Source of the DNA: Nostoc sp. NMS4
GTDB lineage: Bacteria; Cyanobacteriota; Cyanobacteriia; Cyanobacteriales; Nostocaceae
DNA length: 33,779 nucleotides
Direction: 5' to 3'
NCBI RefSeq assembly: GCF_017115095.1
Contig: NZ_JABXKI010000092.1
Span: 1-33,779 of the forward strand
Positions 24,946-33,605 of this stretch are shown in pieces (positions within the stretch are counted from its first letter, which is position 1; every line of letters starts with the position of its first letter). The notes under the pieces are model-generated. The model saw nothing but the letters and a program-made list of their open reading frames with translations. It did not search any database and was not told the DNA's origin. A program made the translations under genes and the position numbers.

Positions 24946-26826
24946 GTGAAATTACACTGGTTACTACCCAGCACTATTGGAACTATCTTCATGCTATCGT
25001 CGCCAGTAATGGCAGCGAGGCTTGAATCTTGGCGTTTTGATGCCAATCAAAACAGGCTGGAAATTAATACTGTGGGAGCAGTTCAACCCCAAGCACAATT
25101 AATTTTCAATCCAACTCGGCTGGTAATTGATTTGCCGGGAACTACATTTGGTCGTCCGCAATTAACCCAACAGGTGGGTGGTGGAATTCGCTCAATTCGT
25201 GTTGGACAGTTTGATGTAGATACAACACGTATAGTTGTCGAACTGACTCCTGGTTACACTTTAGACCCCAAACGAGTGCAATTTGTGGGTACAACTGGCG
25301 ATCGCTGGACGGTGCAATTACCTAAACCAGAAGTTGAAAAAGTAGCTTCTTCTCCTAGAAGTGCTTACAGTGTCGTCACCCCAGACTCGGAACCTCAACC
25401 TAGTATTTCCAGGGTTGCTACTACTACACGTGGAGCGACTCAAATTGAGCATTTACAAGTAACAGGTGATGGTTTATTCATTCGTACCAGTGGTGGTAAT
25501 CCGCCGATTCAGGTAATTCGCAGCCGCGATCGCGCTACCATCTTCGTAGATATTTCTGGTGCATCTTTATCACCAAGTCTGACGCAGCAAAGTAGTATAC
25601 CCGTTAACAAACATGGTATTAGCCGCGTCGAATTCACCTCATTGCAAACTCAACCTCCTGGTGTCCGCCTAACTTTGCGGGTAGATAAAAATAGCCCAGA
25701 TTGGCGAGCAACTAATAGTAACGACGGTGGTTTGATAGTTCTACCTAGTCGCGTTGTCAGATTACCTAGTAGTAATAATTCCGACAATCAGTCAGAAGCC
25801 GTTTCCTTTCCCAGTAGACCATCTGTCAATAACTCGCCAGCCACAATTGAGTCTGTGCAACTTGCTGATAATGGCACACAACTGCTAATTAGAGGCAACC
25901 AAAATTTATCTGCTACGGGAACCTGGGATAGATCATCAGGTATCTTCCGCGTCACAATTACCAATGCCAAGTTAGCTCCCAGAGTTACAGGCCCTACCTT
26001 TGCTGCCAATAGCCCCATTCTTCGGGTACGTCTGCAATCTCAATCACCCAATACAGTGGTTGTTTTAGTTCAACCAGCAGGAGGAGTGCAACTTGGACAA
26101 CCCCAGCAAATCGGCGACCAGCTTTTAGCCTTACCAATACAAGCTTCTCGGCGATTTGTCACCCTCCCCGGAAGACCACCCTTTGCTTTACCTGGGCTAC
26201 CACCGCCAAATCGCGGCCCATTCCCAGACCCAAACAATCCAAATCCTCAACGCCTAATACAACCACAGCGCCGAGTTACCAATGGGCGAGTGGTAGTGAT
26301 TATTGACCCCGGACATGGCGGTAAAGATTCAGGAGCGCTTGGCATTGGAGGAGCCCGCGAAAAAGATGTTATTTTGCCTATTGGTAAGAGACTTGCTGAG
26401 ATTTTGCAGAAAAATGGCGTACAAGTAATTATGACGAGGGATTCTGACTATTTTGTTACCCTGCCGGGACGGGTGCAATTAGCAGAGCGAGCAAACGCTG
26501 ATGTGTTTGTTAGCATCCACGCTAATTCAGCAGGTGCGAGTCGTCCCGATGTTAATGGTTTGGAAGTCTATTATTACGATAGCGGACTGGATCTAGCTCG
26601 TATTGTCCGTAGTAGCATTCTGCAAAGTATTGGTACTCTCAAAGACAGGGGAGTGCGACGAGCCAGATTTTATGTCCTCAGAAAAAGTTCTATGCCTTCC
26701 ATTCTCGTGGAAACGGGTTATATGACTGGTCGAGAGGATATGGCTAGACTCAGAACCTCAGCTTACCAAAATCAAATGGCAGAAGCGATCGCTCGTGGTG
26801 TTCTTCAGTATCTCAAGAGAAGATAA
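24946..26826 (+). CDS. amiC1: N-acetylmuramoyl-L-alanine amidase AmiC1
   Basis: A 626-residue secreted cell-wall amidase. A signal peptide (residues 1-23, cleavage after VMA) is followed by AMIN domains, one at about 25-125, a second at about 165-265 and a further related strand-rich segment at about 298-400. A Pro-rich linker (400-445) leads to the C-terminal zinc amidase_3 domain. Zinc ligands are H457 (DPGHGGKDSG), E472 (REKDV) and H525 (SIHANS), with catalytic E589 in LVETGYM. In Nostoc and Anabaena such AmiC enzymes cut septal peptidoglycan to make the nanopore array used by septal junctions, and they are needed for communication and heterocyst formation. The GTG start has AGGAG about 10 nt upstream. 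It is first of a tandem pair. Confidence 0.95.
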   Translation: MKLHWLLPSTIGTIFMLSSPVMAARLESWRFDANQNRLEINTVGAVQPQAQLIFNPTRLVIDLPGTTFGRPQLTQQVGGGIRSIRVGQFDVDTTRIVVELTPGYTLDPKRVQFVGTTGDRWTVQLPKPEVEKVASSPRSAYSVVTPDSEPQPSISRVATTTRGATQIEHLQVTGDGLFIRTSGGNPPIQVIRSRDRATIFVDISGASLSPSLTQQSSIPVNKHGISRVEFTSLQTQPPGVRLTLRVDKNSPDWRATNSNDGGLIVLPSRVVRLPSSNNSDNQSEAVSFPSRPSVNNSPATIESVQLADNGTQLLIRGNQNLSATGTWDRSSGIFRVTITNAKLAPRVTGPTFAANSPILRVRLQSQSPNTVVVLVQPAGGVQLGQPQQIGDQLLALPIQASRRFVTLPGRPPFALPGLPPPNRGPFPDPNNPNPQRLIQPQRRVTNGRVVVIIDPGHGGKDSGALGIGGAREKDVILPIGKRLAEILQKNGVQVIMTRDSDYFVTLPGRVQLAERANADVFVSIHANSAGASRPDVNGLEVYYYDSGLDLARIVRSSILQSIGTLKDRGVRRARFYVLRKSSMPSILVETGYMTGREDMARLRTSAYQNQMAEAIARGVLQYLKRR

Positions 26827-27168
26827 GTAATTTAGTTGAAAATATTGAGTAAATACATCTAATCTTTACCATTTTTATCCAATTTAGTAGTAAAACAATT
26901 TAAGTATTCTTGCGGCGGGATAGGAGTAGCTTCTTTGTTATTGTCATCTGATGCTTTGCAAGTCAACAAATTTTGGATTTTGGATTTTGGATTTGTATCA
27001 CCTACAAGAGGTGTTAATGTAGCTGGACGATAGTTTGGCATAAAACTCAAATCGGGAATCTAAAATTTAAAATTGGCAGTCTAATTTATATAGGCTAATG
27101 GCATGGCAAAATCAGAGGAGCGTGCTATATTTTACGCCATTAGCTGTGTCTTAATAACAGCGCAAAAC
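26827..27168. other. Spacer between the tandem amidase genes
   Basis: Repeated GGATTTTGGATTTTGGATTT-type DNA lies at about 26972-26993. A 63-codon minus-strand frame (26859-27050, beginning MSFMPNYRPATLTPLVGD) spans it. Its composition is somewhat protein-like, but it has no recognised relatives and part of it is repeat-derived, so I do not call it a gene. No terminator was recognised between amiC1 and amiC2. Confidence 0.5.
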
Positions 27169-27253
27169 TCAAGGTGCGCGGTGACGGTGTGAGGATTTGC
27201 CAATATGTTGAGATGTTGACGGCTCCCATAAATGTGAATCAGGAGAAAAGACT
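27169..27253 (+). promoter_or_regulatory. amiC2 leader, copy of the amiC1 leader
   Basis: Homologous to 24861-24945 over the whole 85 bp with scattered substitutions, ending in CAGGAGAAAAGACT before the GTG start. It gives amiC2 its own ribosome site and maybe its own promoter. Confidence 0.75.
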
Positions 27254-29185
27254 GTGAAATTACGCTGGTTACTATCCAGTACTATTGGAACCATCTTCAT
27301 GCTATCGTCGCCGGCAATGGCCGCGAGACTTGAATCTTGGCGTTTTGATGCCAATCAAAACAAGCTGGAAATTAATACTCAAGGGAATGTTCAACCCCAA
27401 GCACAACTAATTTTTAACCCCACTCGTTTGGTAATTGATTTACCAGGAACCACATTTGGCCGCCCGCAGCTAACCCAACAGGTAGGCGGTGCAATTCGTT
27501 CGATTCGTGTTGGGCAGTTTGATGAACAAACAACGCGCATAGTAGTTGAACTCACTCCTGGTTATAGTTTAGACCCGAAAGGAGTGCGATTTGTAGGCAC
27601 AACTGGGGAATCCTCTGCGGGGACACCTCGGGAACGCTGGACAGTGCAATTACCTACGCCAGAAGCCGACAATGTACCCTCAAGAAATACTACGGGGCAA
27701 CCAGAACAAGCTCTAGCCACGGCAAATTCACCGAGAACATCTACACCAGCATTTCCCCCAAGGAATATTTACAATGTGGTGACAACCGACTCTGTTAATC
27801 CACCTAATAACAGAACCTTTGTTGCCAGAGTTACTCAAATTGAGAAATTGCAAGTCACAGGTGATGGTTTTTTCATTGCTACAAGTGGTGGCAATCCTCG
27901 GATTCAGGTAAATCGCAGCAACGATCAAAAAGCAATCAACATCGACATTGCTGGCGCAACTTTATCACCAAATCTAGAGCAGCGAGATTTGCCGATTAAT
28001 CGCTATGGTGTCAGCCGTATCCAGTTTACCCAACTGCAAACCAGCCCATCTGTTGTTCGTCTGACTTTACAGGTAGACGAAAATAGTCCAAATTGGCGAG
28101 CAACTACTAGCAGTGTTGGTGGTTTCGTGGTTCTACCCAGTCGTGGCGTTGCCCAATTGCCCGGAAGTAACAATCAACGTCCCATACCACCTAGTAACAA
28201 CTCAACTGCTACCATTCAGTCTGTGCAACTGGCTAATAATGGCACACAACTACTGATTAGAGCCGACCAAGCTTTATCTGCTACAGGCGGCTGGGATAGA
28301 TCATCTGGTCTGTTCCGCATTACTATTAACAATGCTAAGTTAGCTCCCAAAGTTACAGGCCCTACTTTTAATCCTAATAGCCCGATTCTGCGTGTACGCT
28401 TACAACCACAAGAATCCAACACTGTCACTGTTTTGGTTCAACCAGCCGCCGGGGTGCAAATTGGGGAACTCAACCAGGTTGGCGACGAGCTTTTAGCTTT
28501 AGAATTACGACGCTCTGGTAGCAGCAGTATCACACCGCCCATTGCTTTACCTCCCCTACCATTGCCAGACCAAGGTCAATTACCAAACCCCACAGATAAT
28601 CCTCGTACCATCTCCCAGTCACGGCCACGCACCTCTGTTCCTAAAGGGAAATTGGTAGTAGTTATTGACCCCGGACATGGTGGAAAAGACTCAGGCGCTC
28701 CTGGTTTGGGGGGACTTTTAGAAAAGGATGTAATTCTGCCTATTGGTAAAAGGGTAGGAGCCATTTTAGAGCAAAATGGTGTACAAGCGGTGCTAACGCG
28801 AGATGCTGACTTTTTCGTAGAACTTCAGGGACGGGTAGACATTACCAAGCGAGTTAATGCGACTTTGTTTGTCAGCATTCACGCTAATTCTGTTGATAAT
28901 CGCCCTGATGTCAATGGGTTAGAAGTATATTATTACGATAGTGGTTATGGTCTGGCTGAAGTAGTTCGTAAAACCATCCTTCAGGATATCGGTACTATCA
29001 AAGACCGGGGAACTCGCAAAGCTAGATTCTACGTTCTCAGAAAAAACTCTATACCTGCTATTTTAGTGGAAACAGGCTATATGACTGGTTATGAGGATAA
29101 TCCTAGATTAGGAACACCAGAATATCAAAATCGGATGGCAGAAGCGATCGCTCAAGGCATTCTCAAATACTTACACCAGAGGTAA
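27254..29185 (+). CDS. amiC2: N-acetylmuramoyl-L-alanine amidase AmiC2
   Basis: 643 residues, same layout as AmiC1: a signal peptide (cut after AMA, residue 23), AMIN domains (about 25-130, 195-300 and a third segment 318-415), a Pro-rich linker, and amidase_3 from about 465. Zinc ligands are H475, E490 and H543; catalytic E606. By eye the first ~115 residues are about 90% identical to AmiC1, while the catalytic domains are only about 70-75% identical. In Nostoc punctiforme, AmiC2 is the amidase whose loss abolishes cell-cell communication and differentiation. The GTG start is preceded by AGGAGAAAAGACT. MurI follows 129 bp downstream on the same strand. Confidence 0.95.
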   Translation: MKLRWLLSSTIGTIFMLSSPAMAARLESWRFDANQNKLEINTQGNVQPQAQLIFNPTRLVIDLPGTTFGRPQLTQQVGGAIRSIRVGQFDEQTTRIVVELTPGYSLDPKGVRFVGTTGESSAGTPRERWTVQLPTPEADNVPSRNTTGQPEQALATANSPRTSTPAFPPRNIYNVVTTDSVNPPNNRTFVARVTQIEKLQVTGDGFFIATSGGNPRIQVNRSNDQKAINIDIAGATLSPNLEQRDLPINRYGVSRIQFTQLQTSPSVVRLTLQVDENSPNWRATTSSVGGFVVLPSRGVAQLPGSNNQRPIPPSNNSTATIQSVQLANNGTQLLIRADQALSATGGWDRSSGLFRITINNAKLAPKVTGPTFNPNSPILRVRLQPQESNTVTVLVQPAAGVQIGELNQVGDELLALELRRSGSSSITPPIALPPLPLPDQGQLPNPTDNPRTISQSRPRTSVPKGKLVVVIDPGHGGKDSGAPGLGGLLEKDVILPIGKRVGAILEQNGVQAVLTRDADFFVELQGRVDITKRVNATLFVSIHANSVDNRPDVNGLEVYYYDSGYGLAEVVRKTILQDIGTIKDRGTRKARFYVLRKNSIPAILVETGYMTGYEDNPRLGTPEYQNRMAEAIAQGILKYLHQR

Positions 29186-29314
29186 TATACTACAAATTAC
29201 TAATTAAAGAGGTGGTATTTAAACTTCTTTGACGTGCAGAATTTAGTGGTCAAGTTGGAGATTGTCTGCTAAATTCTGTATTTTAAATCCCAAAACCTAA
29301 ATTAATATCTGCCT

Positions 29315-30181
29315 GTGTATTCATCTTCCATCTTTGAAGGGAATCTTGACGATTTTTCTGATCAAGAACCCCAACGCGCCCCAATCGGCATCTTTGATAG
29401 TGGTGTGGGTGGGCTAACAGTACTACGACAACTCTATCGACAACTCCCCAATGAATCAATTATTTATTTTGGGGATACAGCCAGACTTCCTTACGGAATT
29501 CGCTCACAAGCAGAAATTTTACGATTTACCCGCGAAATTATTACCTGGCTACAACAGCAGCAGGTAAAAATGGTAATTATGGCTTGTAACACCAGTTCCG
29601 CCCTAGCCTTAGAAACCGTCCGTGAAGAATTCAGCATACCCATTTTGGGAGTAATTCTACCGGGTGCAAAAGCTGCGGTGCAGCAAGGAAAGCGGATTGG
29701 TGTAATTGCCACTCCAGCGACAGCTAAGAGTAATGCTTATAAGCACGCCATACTCGAAATTGCTCCTGATGTCCAAGTCTGGCAAGTTGGATGCCCAGAG
29801 TTTGTACCACTGATTGAGCAAAACCGCATTCACGATCCTTACACTGCTGAAGTAGCACGAACCTACTTAGAGCCTTTATTAGAGCAGGAAATCGATACTT
29901 TAGTTCACGGCTGTACTCATTATCCTCATCTTACACCAGTACTGCGATCGCTCCTGCCTTCTCAAGTCCAGTTGGTCGATCCAGCTGTTCACGTTGTAGC
30001 AGCTTGCGCCCAAGAACTAGATTTACTAGGCTTAAGAAATACTCATCTCCCATTGCCAACTCGCTTCGCTGTTAGCGGTTGTCCGCAACAGTTTTCCCAG
30101 TCAGGAGTGCAGTGGCTAGGCTATACCCCAATGGTTGAAGAGGTTTCCTTCACTGATATCGCTATTTCCCAACTCCAATAA
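29315..30181 (+). CDS. murI: Glutamate racemase
   Basis: 288 residues. It makes D-glutamate for peptidoglycan. The conserved IGIFDSGVGGLTVL (D28, S29) comes first, then YFGDTARLPYG. The two catalytic cysteines are C91 (MACNTSSA) and C200 (HGCTHYPHL), and the order and spacing are those of MurI. A ~20-residue acidic N-terminal extension precedes the core. The start is GTG at 29315 without a strong Shine-Dalgarno site. It lies after the amiC pair on the same strand and fits a cell-wall group. Length is normal. Confidence 0.96.
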   Translation: MYSSSIFEGNLDDFSDQEPQRAPIGIFDSGVGGLTVLRQLYRQLPNESIIYFGDTARLPYGIRSQAEILRFTREIITWLQQQQVKMVIMACNTSSALALETVREEFSIPILGVILPGAKAAVQQGKRIGVIATPATAKSNAYKHAILEIAPDVQVWQVGCPEFVPLIEQNRIHDPYTAEVARTYLEPLLEQEIDTLVHGCTHYPHLTPVLRSLLPSQVQLVDPAVHVVAACAQELDLLGLRNTHLPLPTRFAVSGCPQQFSQSGVQWLGYTPMVEEVSFTDIAISQLQ

Positions 30182-30220
30182 AACTATGTGAAGCAAATAA
30201 GAAGTTAAACCTCGTCTACC

Positions 30221-30310
30221 TTGAAAACTGTAGTTTTTTGTCATCAGGGTAAAGCACAAAACTCAAGCCAAGGCTGATTAATATACTCTCCTTAAAACTC
30301 CAGTTTTCAA
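30221..30310. repeat. 17-bp inverted repeat pair between murI and the restriction-enzyme remnant
   Basis: TTGAAAACTGTAGTTTT (30221-30237) pairs with AAAACTCCAGTTTTCAA (30294-30310), 16 of 17 positions. The 56-bp interior has no gene. It could be a small non-autonomous element or a murI terminator-like structure. It lies just left of where the truncated restriction gene begins. Confidence 0.5.
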
Positions 30311-30326
30311 AATGGACGCGGTTTAG

Positions 30327-31031
30327 CATAACTCCAAGCACTGTGTGACTGATAACTTTTTGTATAGACAGAAGGGGCAGCTAAAGCTAGATAATACTAT
30401 CCTGGAAGAATTTTTGCCACAACTAGTTTTCGGTGGTTTGCAAGGAATAGATGATTCTTTCGAGTTAGGACCAAGAAGTACGTTCTCTGGACTTAGTTTT
30501 CTATCTTCTCTTGGAAATCTCGGACAAGGTGGTGAACCAAGCATTAGAACTAAAAATCAGGATTTTATACTTGGCAAAAGGTTATATTTAAAGTCATCCT
30601 TTGATCCAGAGTTTAAAGACTATAAGTTGATTAAATCACATCTTGGATATGTTTGTGCGGAATGCAAAACAAATTTAGATAAGGCTATGTTTCAAGAAGC
30701 AGTGGCAACAAGTAGAGATTTAAAGATAGCTGTTCCTGGATCTTTATATTTTCTGATTTGTGAATTTCTTGATATGGCACCAATTTCAATAATTTCAACT
30801 CAAATTGATGATGTTTTGATCGTGCAAAAAACTAAGCGTATGTCTTCTAATATTCGACAAGAGTATCGAACACCAGAGGAAAGGCAACTTCACAGACAGG
30901 AATATCTAGACTTTTTGGATTCTTCTAAGTACTACCCTGACCTATTTCAAAGGATGATCGATAAGATTCAAGTTCTAATTGACGATACAAGTCCATCAAT
31001 GGAAAATGTTTTAGACCAGGGGCATTTCTAA
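30327..31031 (+). pseudogene. Bpu10I-type restriction endonuclease, N-terminally truncated
   Basis: The frame is open after a stop at 30324-30326; the first usable start is GTG at 30345 (228 residues), with no ribosome site. The protein matches the Bpu10I family as I know it: FLYRQKGQLKLDNTILEEFL at the very start, GYVCAECKTNLDKAMFQEAV with the likely catalytic E106-x-K108, and the VPGSLYFLICEFLDMAPISI segment followed by KRMSSNIRQEY. Full-length relatives have about 290-300 residues, and the FLYRQKGQ segment normally lies well inside, so some 70-80 N-terminal residues seem to be missing. No methyltransferase gene lies beside it. It is likely an inactive relic, although the catalytic core is intact. 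The family, not its target site, is what I can support. Confidence 0.8.
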
Positions 31032-31208
31032 TGTTTTTTATATTTTTTGGCAAAAAACCACGGATTTCGAGCTAGAAGAGCTTTATACCAATTCCTGGTG
31101 AAACTGTACAGAATCAAAATCAAGCTTGATAAGGCAAGGGGCAAAATCCCTTGTTCGGGAGCAACCTCAGATTTAATCAGTATTAGGAGTTAAAAGTTTT
31201 GAATTAAT

Positions 31209-31243
31209 AACTCCTAACTCCTAACTCCTCACTCCCAACTACT
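31209..31243. repeat. Heptamer tandem repeat AACTCCT
   Basis: Three perfect AACTCCT units (31209-31229) and two diverged ones (CACTCCC, AACTACT) abut and overlap the stop of the minus-strand gene at 31239. This is a typical short tandem repeat of heterocystous cyanobacteria. The rest of 31032-31208 shows nothing. Confidence 0.8.
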
Positions 31244-31436
31244 GACTATTAACTGCTTGAGTCACCTTTGTCCTTACTGATATCTCCTGCTTCTGTTTTG
31301 CTTGGGTAGATGAAGAAAAACTTGTTCCAACAGTCTTAGTACCCGTCCGCTTCGCCAGTGCTAATAACAGGTAGACTGTGAACAAGTATCCAGAGGCTAA
31401 AATAAAAATCATCATAGACATACTTCCGTAAATCAT
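31239..31436 (-). CDS. Small single-helix membrane protein (65 aa)
   Basis: One membrane helix near residues 7-28 (MMIFILASGYLFTVYLLLAL) is followed by a basic and Ser/Thr/Gln-rich tail (AKRTGTKTVGTSF, then AKQKQE). No family is recognised. From memory a comparable small minus-strand gene lies between murI and sds in Anabaena PCC 7120, which would support it as real. AAGGG lies about 13 nt before the ATG. Alternative starts at residues 5, 7 or 8 are possible. Confidence 0.65.
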   Translation of the reverse strand: MIYGSMSMMIFILASGYLFTVYLLLALAKRTGTKTVGTSFSSSTQAKQKQEISVRTKVTQAVNSQ

Positions 31437-32386
31437 TGTTCTACTAGCACCCTTCTAAAGGAATATAAAATTACATAAAATTAGTAGAACCTCAGCCAAG
31501 CAAGTGCATTCTTGATGGCTGTAGTTTCATATAGCAAAGTTACCTATAGAGATAAAACTCTCTACGGACAGAAAAATTTATTGTCTAACACAAATTATTG
31601 CAGACCATAGATCCCACAGCAGTTAGATTGCCAAAGGGCAACCTAAAACTACGATTCTCATCGGTCTACTCGATCTGCTTTATTTTTGCTCAAACGGATG
31701 TAAGTAGAGCAAATCTTGCGCTCAACGTGCGCTAAATACGTGTAGCGGCTTCCCATAGGGATATTGCATCGCTCCAAACCTGGAGTTTCGCGCGATCGCA
31801 GGAAAAATCAAAGAAATTATTTCCTTAATTTAACCGACGAACATTTATTTTAGACTCACGACCTTAACTCAGTAAAATCAACTAGTAGCCGACTTAACTT
31901 TACGGGCGTGAATATCTTACAAAATTTAAAATTCCTATATTTTAGCGTAACACAACGACCCTGAATTTTGAGCGTATTCGGCTGCTAAATTTCAAATTTT
32001 TTGAAGAGCTACACTTCAGTCTTGGAGAAATTTAGTCTTACCAACTGGCGACCAATTTAAGCTACATTCATTTTGTCAATAAGTAACATTGCCTAAATTA
32101 TGTTTTTAACTGTGGCAGAAAAGGTGAGATGAGAAACTACTTAACACAATTTCATCTGACGTTAATCCAGTGTACTGAGAATTGATGTTTTAAGTTAGTT
32201 TAAAGTTTAATTAACCACAAATTAAGCATAATTGCTTATTGACAAATATATCAGCAACCTTAATTATCACCCATAGACTCATAAAAATGGGATTACCTGA
32301 TGAAAACTTTGCGCTGGCACAGGGTTATCTTAAAATGAGTGTAGGATATGTAAACTTTCGTAACCTAAGTCAGAGTCCGCCCATCC
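31437..32386. other. 950-bp gene-free region upstream of sds
   Basis: No credible coding sequence on either strand. The left part (31731-31800) contains GTGCGC/GCGATCGC-rich spacer and a TAGCGGCTTCCCATAGGG piece of a common repeat. The right two-thirds is AT-rich, with a small TAAGCA-TAAT-TGCTTA hairpin at 32224-32239. It may hold a long sds leader or a non-coding RNA, but no known RNA family is recognised. Confidence 0.5.
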
Positions 32387-33358
32387 ATGACCCCAGCCAC
32401 CTCCCTGTTTACCCCTGTGGAAGCAGACCTGCGACTACTAGCAGATAACCTAAAACAGCTAGTTGGAAATCGCCACCCCATTCTGTTTGCAGCAGCCGAG
32501 CATTTATTCGGTGCTGGGGGAAAGCGTATCAGACCAGCAATTGTCCTGCTAATATCGCGGGCGACAATGTTAGAACAAGAGATTACGCCGCGTCACCGCC
32601 GCCTTGCTGAGATTACAGAAATGATTCACACAGCAAGCTTGGTACATGATGATGTGGTAGATGAATCAGACGTGCGGCGAGGAGTTCCCACTGTTCATAG
32701 TTTGTTCGGGAACCGCATTGCCATCTTAGCAGGAGATTTTCTCTTTGCCCAATCGTCCTGGTATTTAGCAAACTTGGACAATTTGGAGGTGGTGAAACTG
32801 CTCTCAGAAGTCATTATGGATCTGGCTACTGGGGAGATTCAGCAGGGACTAAATCGTTTTGATACTGGTATCTCTATTGAAACTTACATTGAGAAGAGTT
32901 ATTACAAAACAGCTTCGTTAATCGCCAATAGTTCTAAAGCAGCTGGATTGCTCAGTGAAGTCTCACGAGAAACTGTTGAGCATCTGTATAGCTATGGTCG
33001 TCATTTTGGTATAGCATTTCAAATTGTTGATGACATTCTAGATTTCACTAGTACAGCAGATACCTTGGGTAAACCAGTGGGGTCGGATCTCAAAAGTGGT
33101 AATCTAACTGCACCTGTTTTATTTGCTTTAGCCCAAAAACCATCTTTGGAAGTGCTGATTGAACGAGAGTTTGCTCAAGAAGGAGATTTAGAGCAAGCAC
33201 TAGTACTGATTCAAGATAGTCAAGGTATACAACAGGCGCGAGATTTGGCTGCTCACCATGCTAAGTTGGCAATTGAACATCTTGCAGTTCTCTCACCATC
33301 AGAATCACATCAGGCATTGATTAACATCGCTGAGTACACACTGAGTCGCCTCTATTAA
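32387..33358 (+). CDS. sds: Solanesyl diphosphate synthase (long-chain polyprenyl synthase)
   Basis: 323 residues. It extends prenyl diphosphates with isopentenyl diphosphate to make the plastoquinone side chain. Trans-prenyltransferase motifs are complete: GGKRIRPA (44-51), first aspartate motif DDVVD (88-92) in LVHDDVVDESDVRRG, and second aspartate motif DDILD (215-219) in FQIVDDILDF. GNRIAILAGDFLFAQ follows the first motif. Small and bulky residues before the first motif (SLVH) fit a long-chain product, but chain length cannot be read with certainty. The ATG at 32387 lacks a clear Shine-Dalgarno site. It is the last gene of the window. Confidence 0.93.
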   Translation: MTPATSLFTPVEADLRLLADNLKQLVGNRHPILFAAAEHLFGAGGKRIRPAIVLLISRATMLEQEITPRHRRLAEITEMIHTASLVHDDVVDESDVRRGVPTVHSLFGNRIAILAGDFLFAQSSWYLANLDNLEVVKLLSEVIMDLATGEIQQGLNRFDTGISIETYIEKSYYKTASLIANSSKAAGLLSEVSRETVEHLYSYGRHFGIAFQIVDDILDFTSTADTLGKPVGSDLKSGNLTAPVLFALAQKPSLEVLIEREFAQEGDLEQALVLIQDSQGIQQARDLAAHHAKLAIEHLAVLSPSESHQALINIAEYTLSRLY

Positions 33359-33398
33359 GTAATTCGTAATTCGTAATTCGTAATTACGTTTTGTGTTA
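33359..33398. repeat. Heptamer array with fixed 13-bp flank, inverted copy of 6388-6433
   Basis: Copies of CGTAATT (complement of AATTACG) end in ACGTTTTGTGTTA at 33386-33398, which is the exact complement of TAACACAAAACGT at 6388-6400. The array begins one base after the sds stop codon. Confidence 0.8.
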
Positions 33399-33415
33399 GT
33401 TGCAAAAAAAATGTA

Positions 33416-33447
33416 GGTTGGGTGGAGGCTTTGCGTAACCCAACATC
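33416..33447. repeat. TTGGGT...ACCCAA hairpin repeat
   Basis: GGTTGGGT (33416-33423) and AACCCAAC (33437-33444) form an imperfect stem around GGAGGCTTTGCGT. The sequence is of the GTTGGGTT...AACCCAAC type widely dispersed in cyanobacterial spacers. Confidence 0.5.
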
Positions 33448-33458
33448 CTGATATAAGT

Positions 33459-33605
33459 CAATACGCTTGGGTTAAGGCTAGCAGTCTTTGTCAAGGTCAT
33501 TTTTTTTACGAACCGCAGTAGACGCTTTGCGGCTTCCCGCAGGGTGGCGCAGAGGACGCAGTGAAAAGAAAGAGAAGGAAAAAACTGCTTAACCCAAGCG
33601 TATTG
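33459..33605. mobile_element. MITE-like element with 17-bp perfect inverted ends
   Basis: CAATACGCTTGGGTTAA (33459-33475) and TTAACCCAAGCGTATTG (33589-33605) are perfect inverted repeats bounding 147 bp. The interior holds no gene but contains the GTAGACGCTTTGCGGCTTCC / CGCAGGGTGGCGCAGAGG repeat that also occurs, inverted and diverged, near 13935-13976. The remaining sequence to 33779 shows nothing further. Confidence 0.6.

Noticed and set aside
26859-27050. 63-codon minus-strand frame between the amidase genes
   Set aside because: Partly made of GGATTTT repeats and without recognised relatives; possible but not supportable.
31515-31610. 31-codon plus-strand frame starting MAVVSYSKV
   Set aside because: Too short, no ribosome site, no known small photosystem or membrane peptide pattern.
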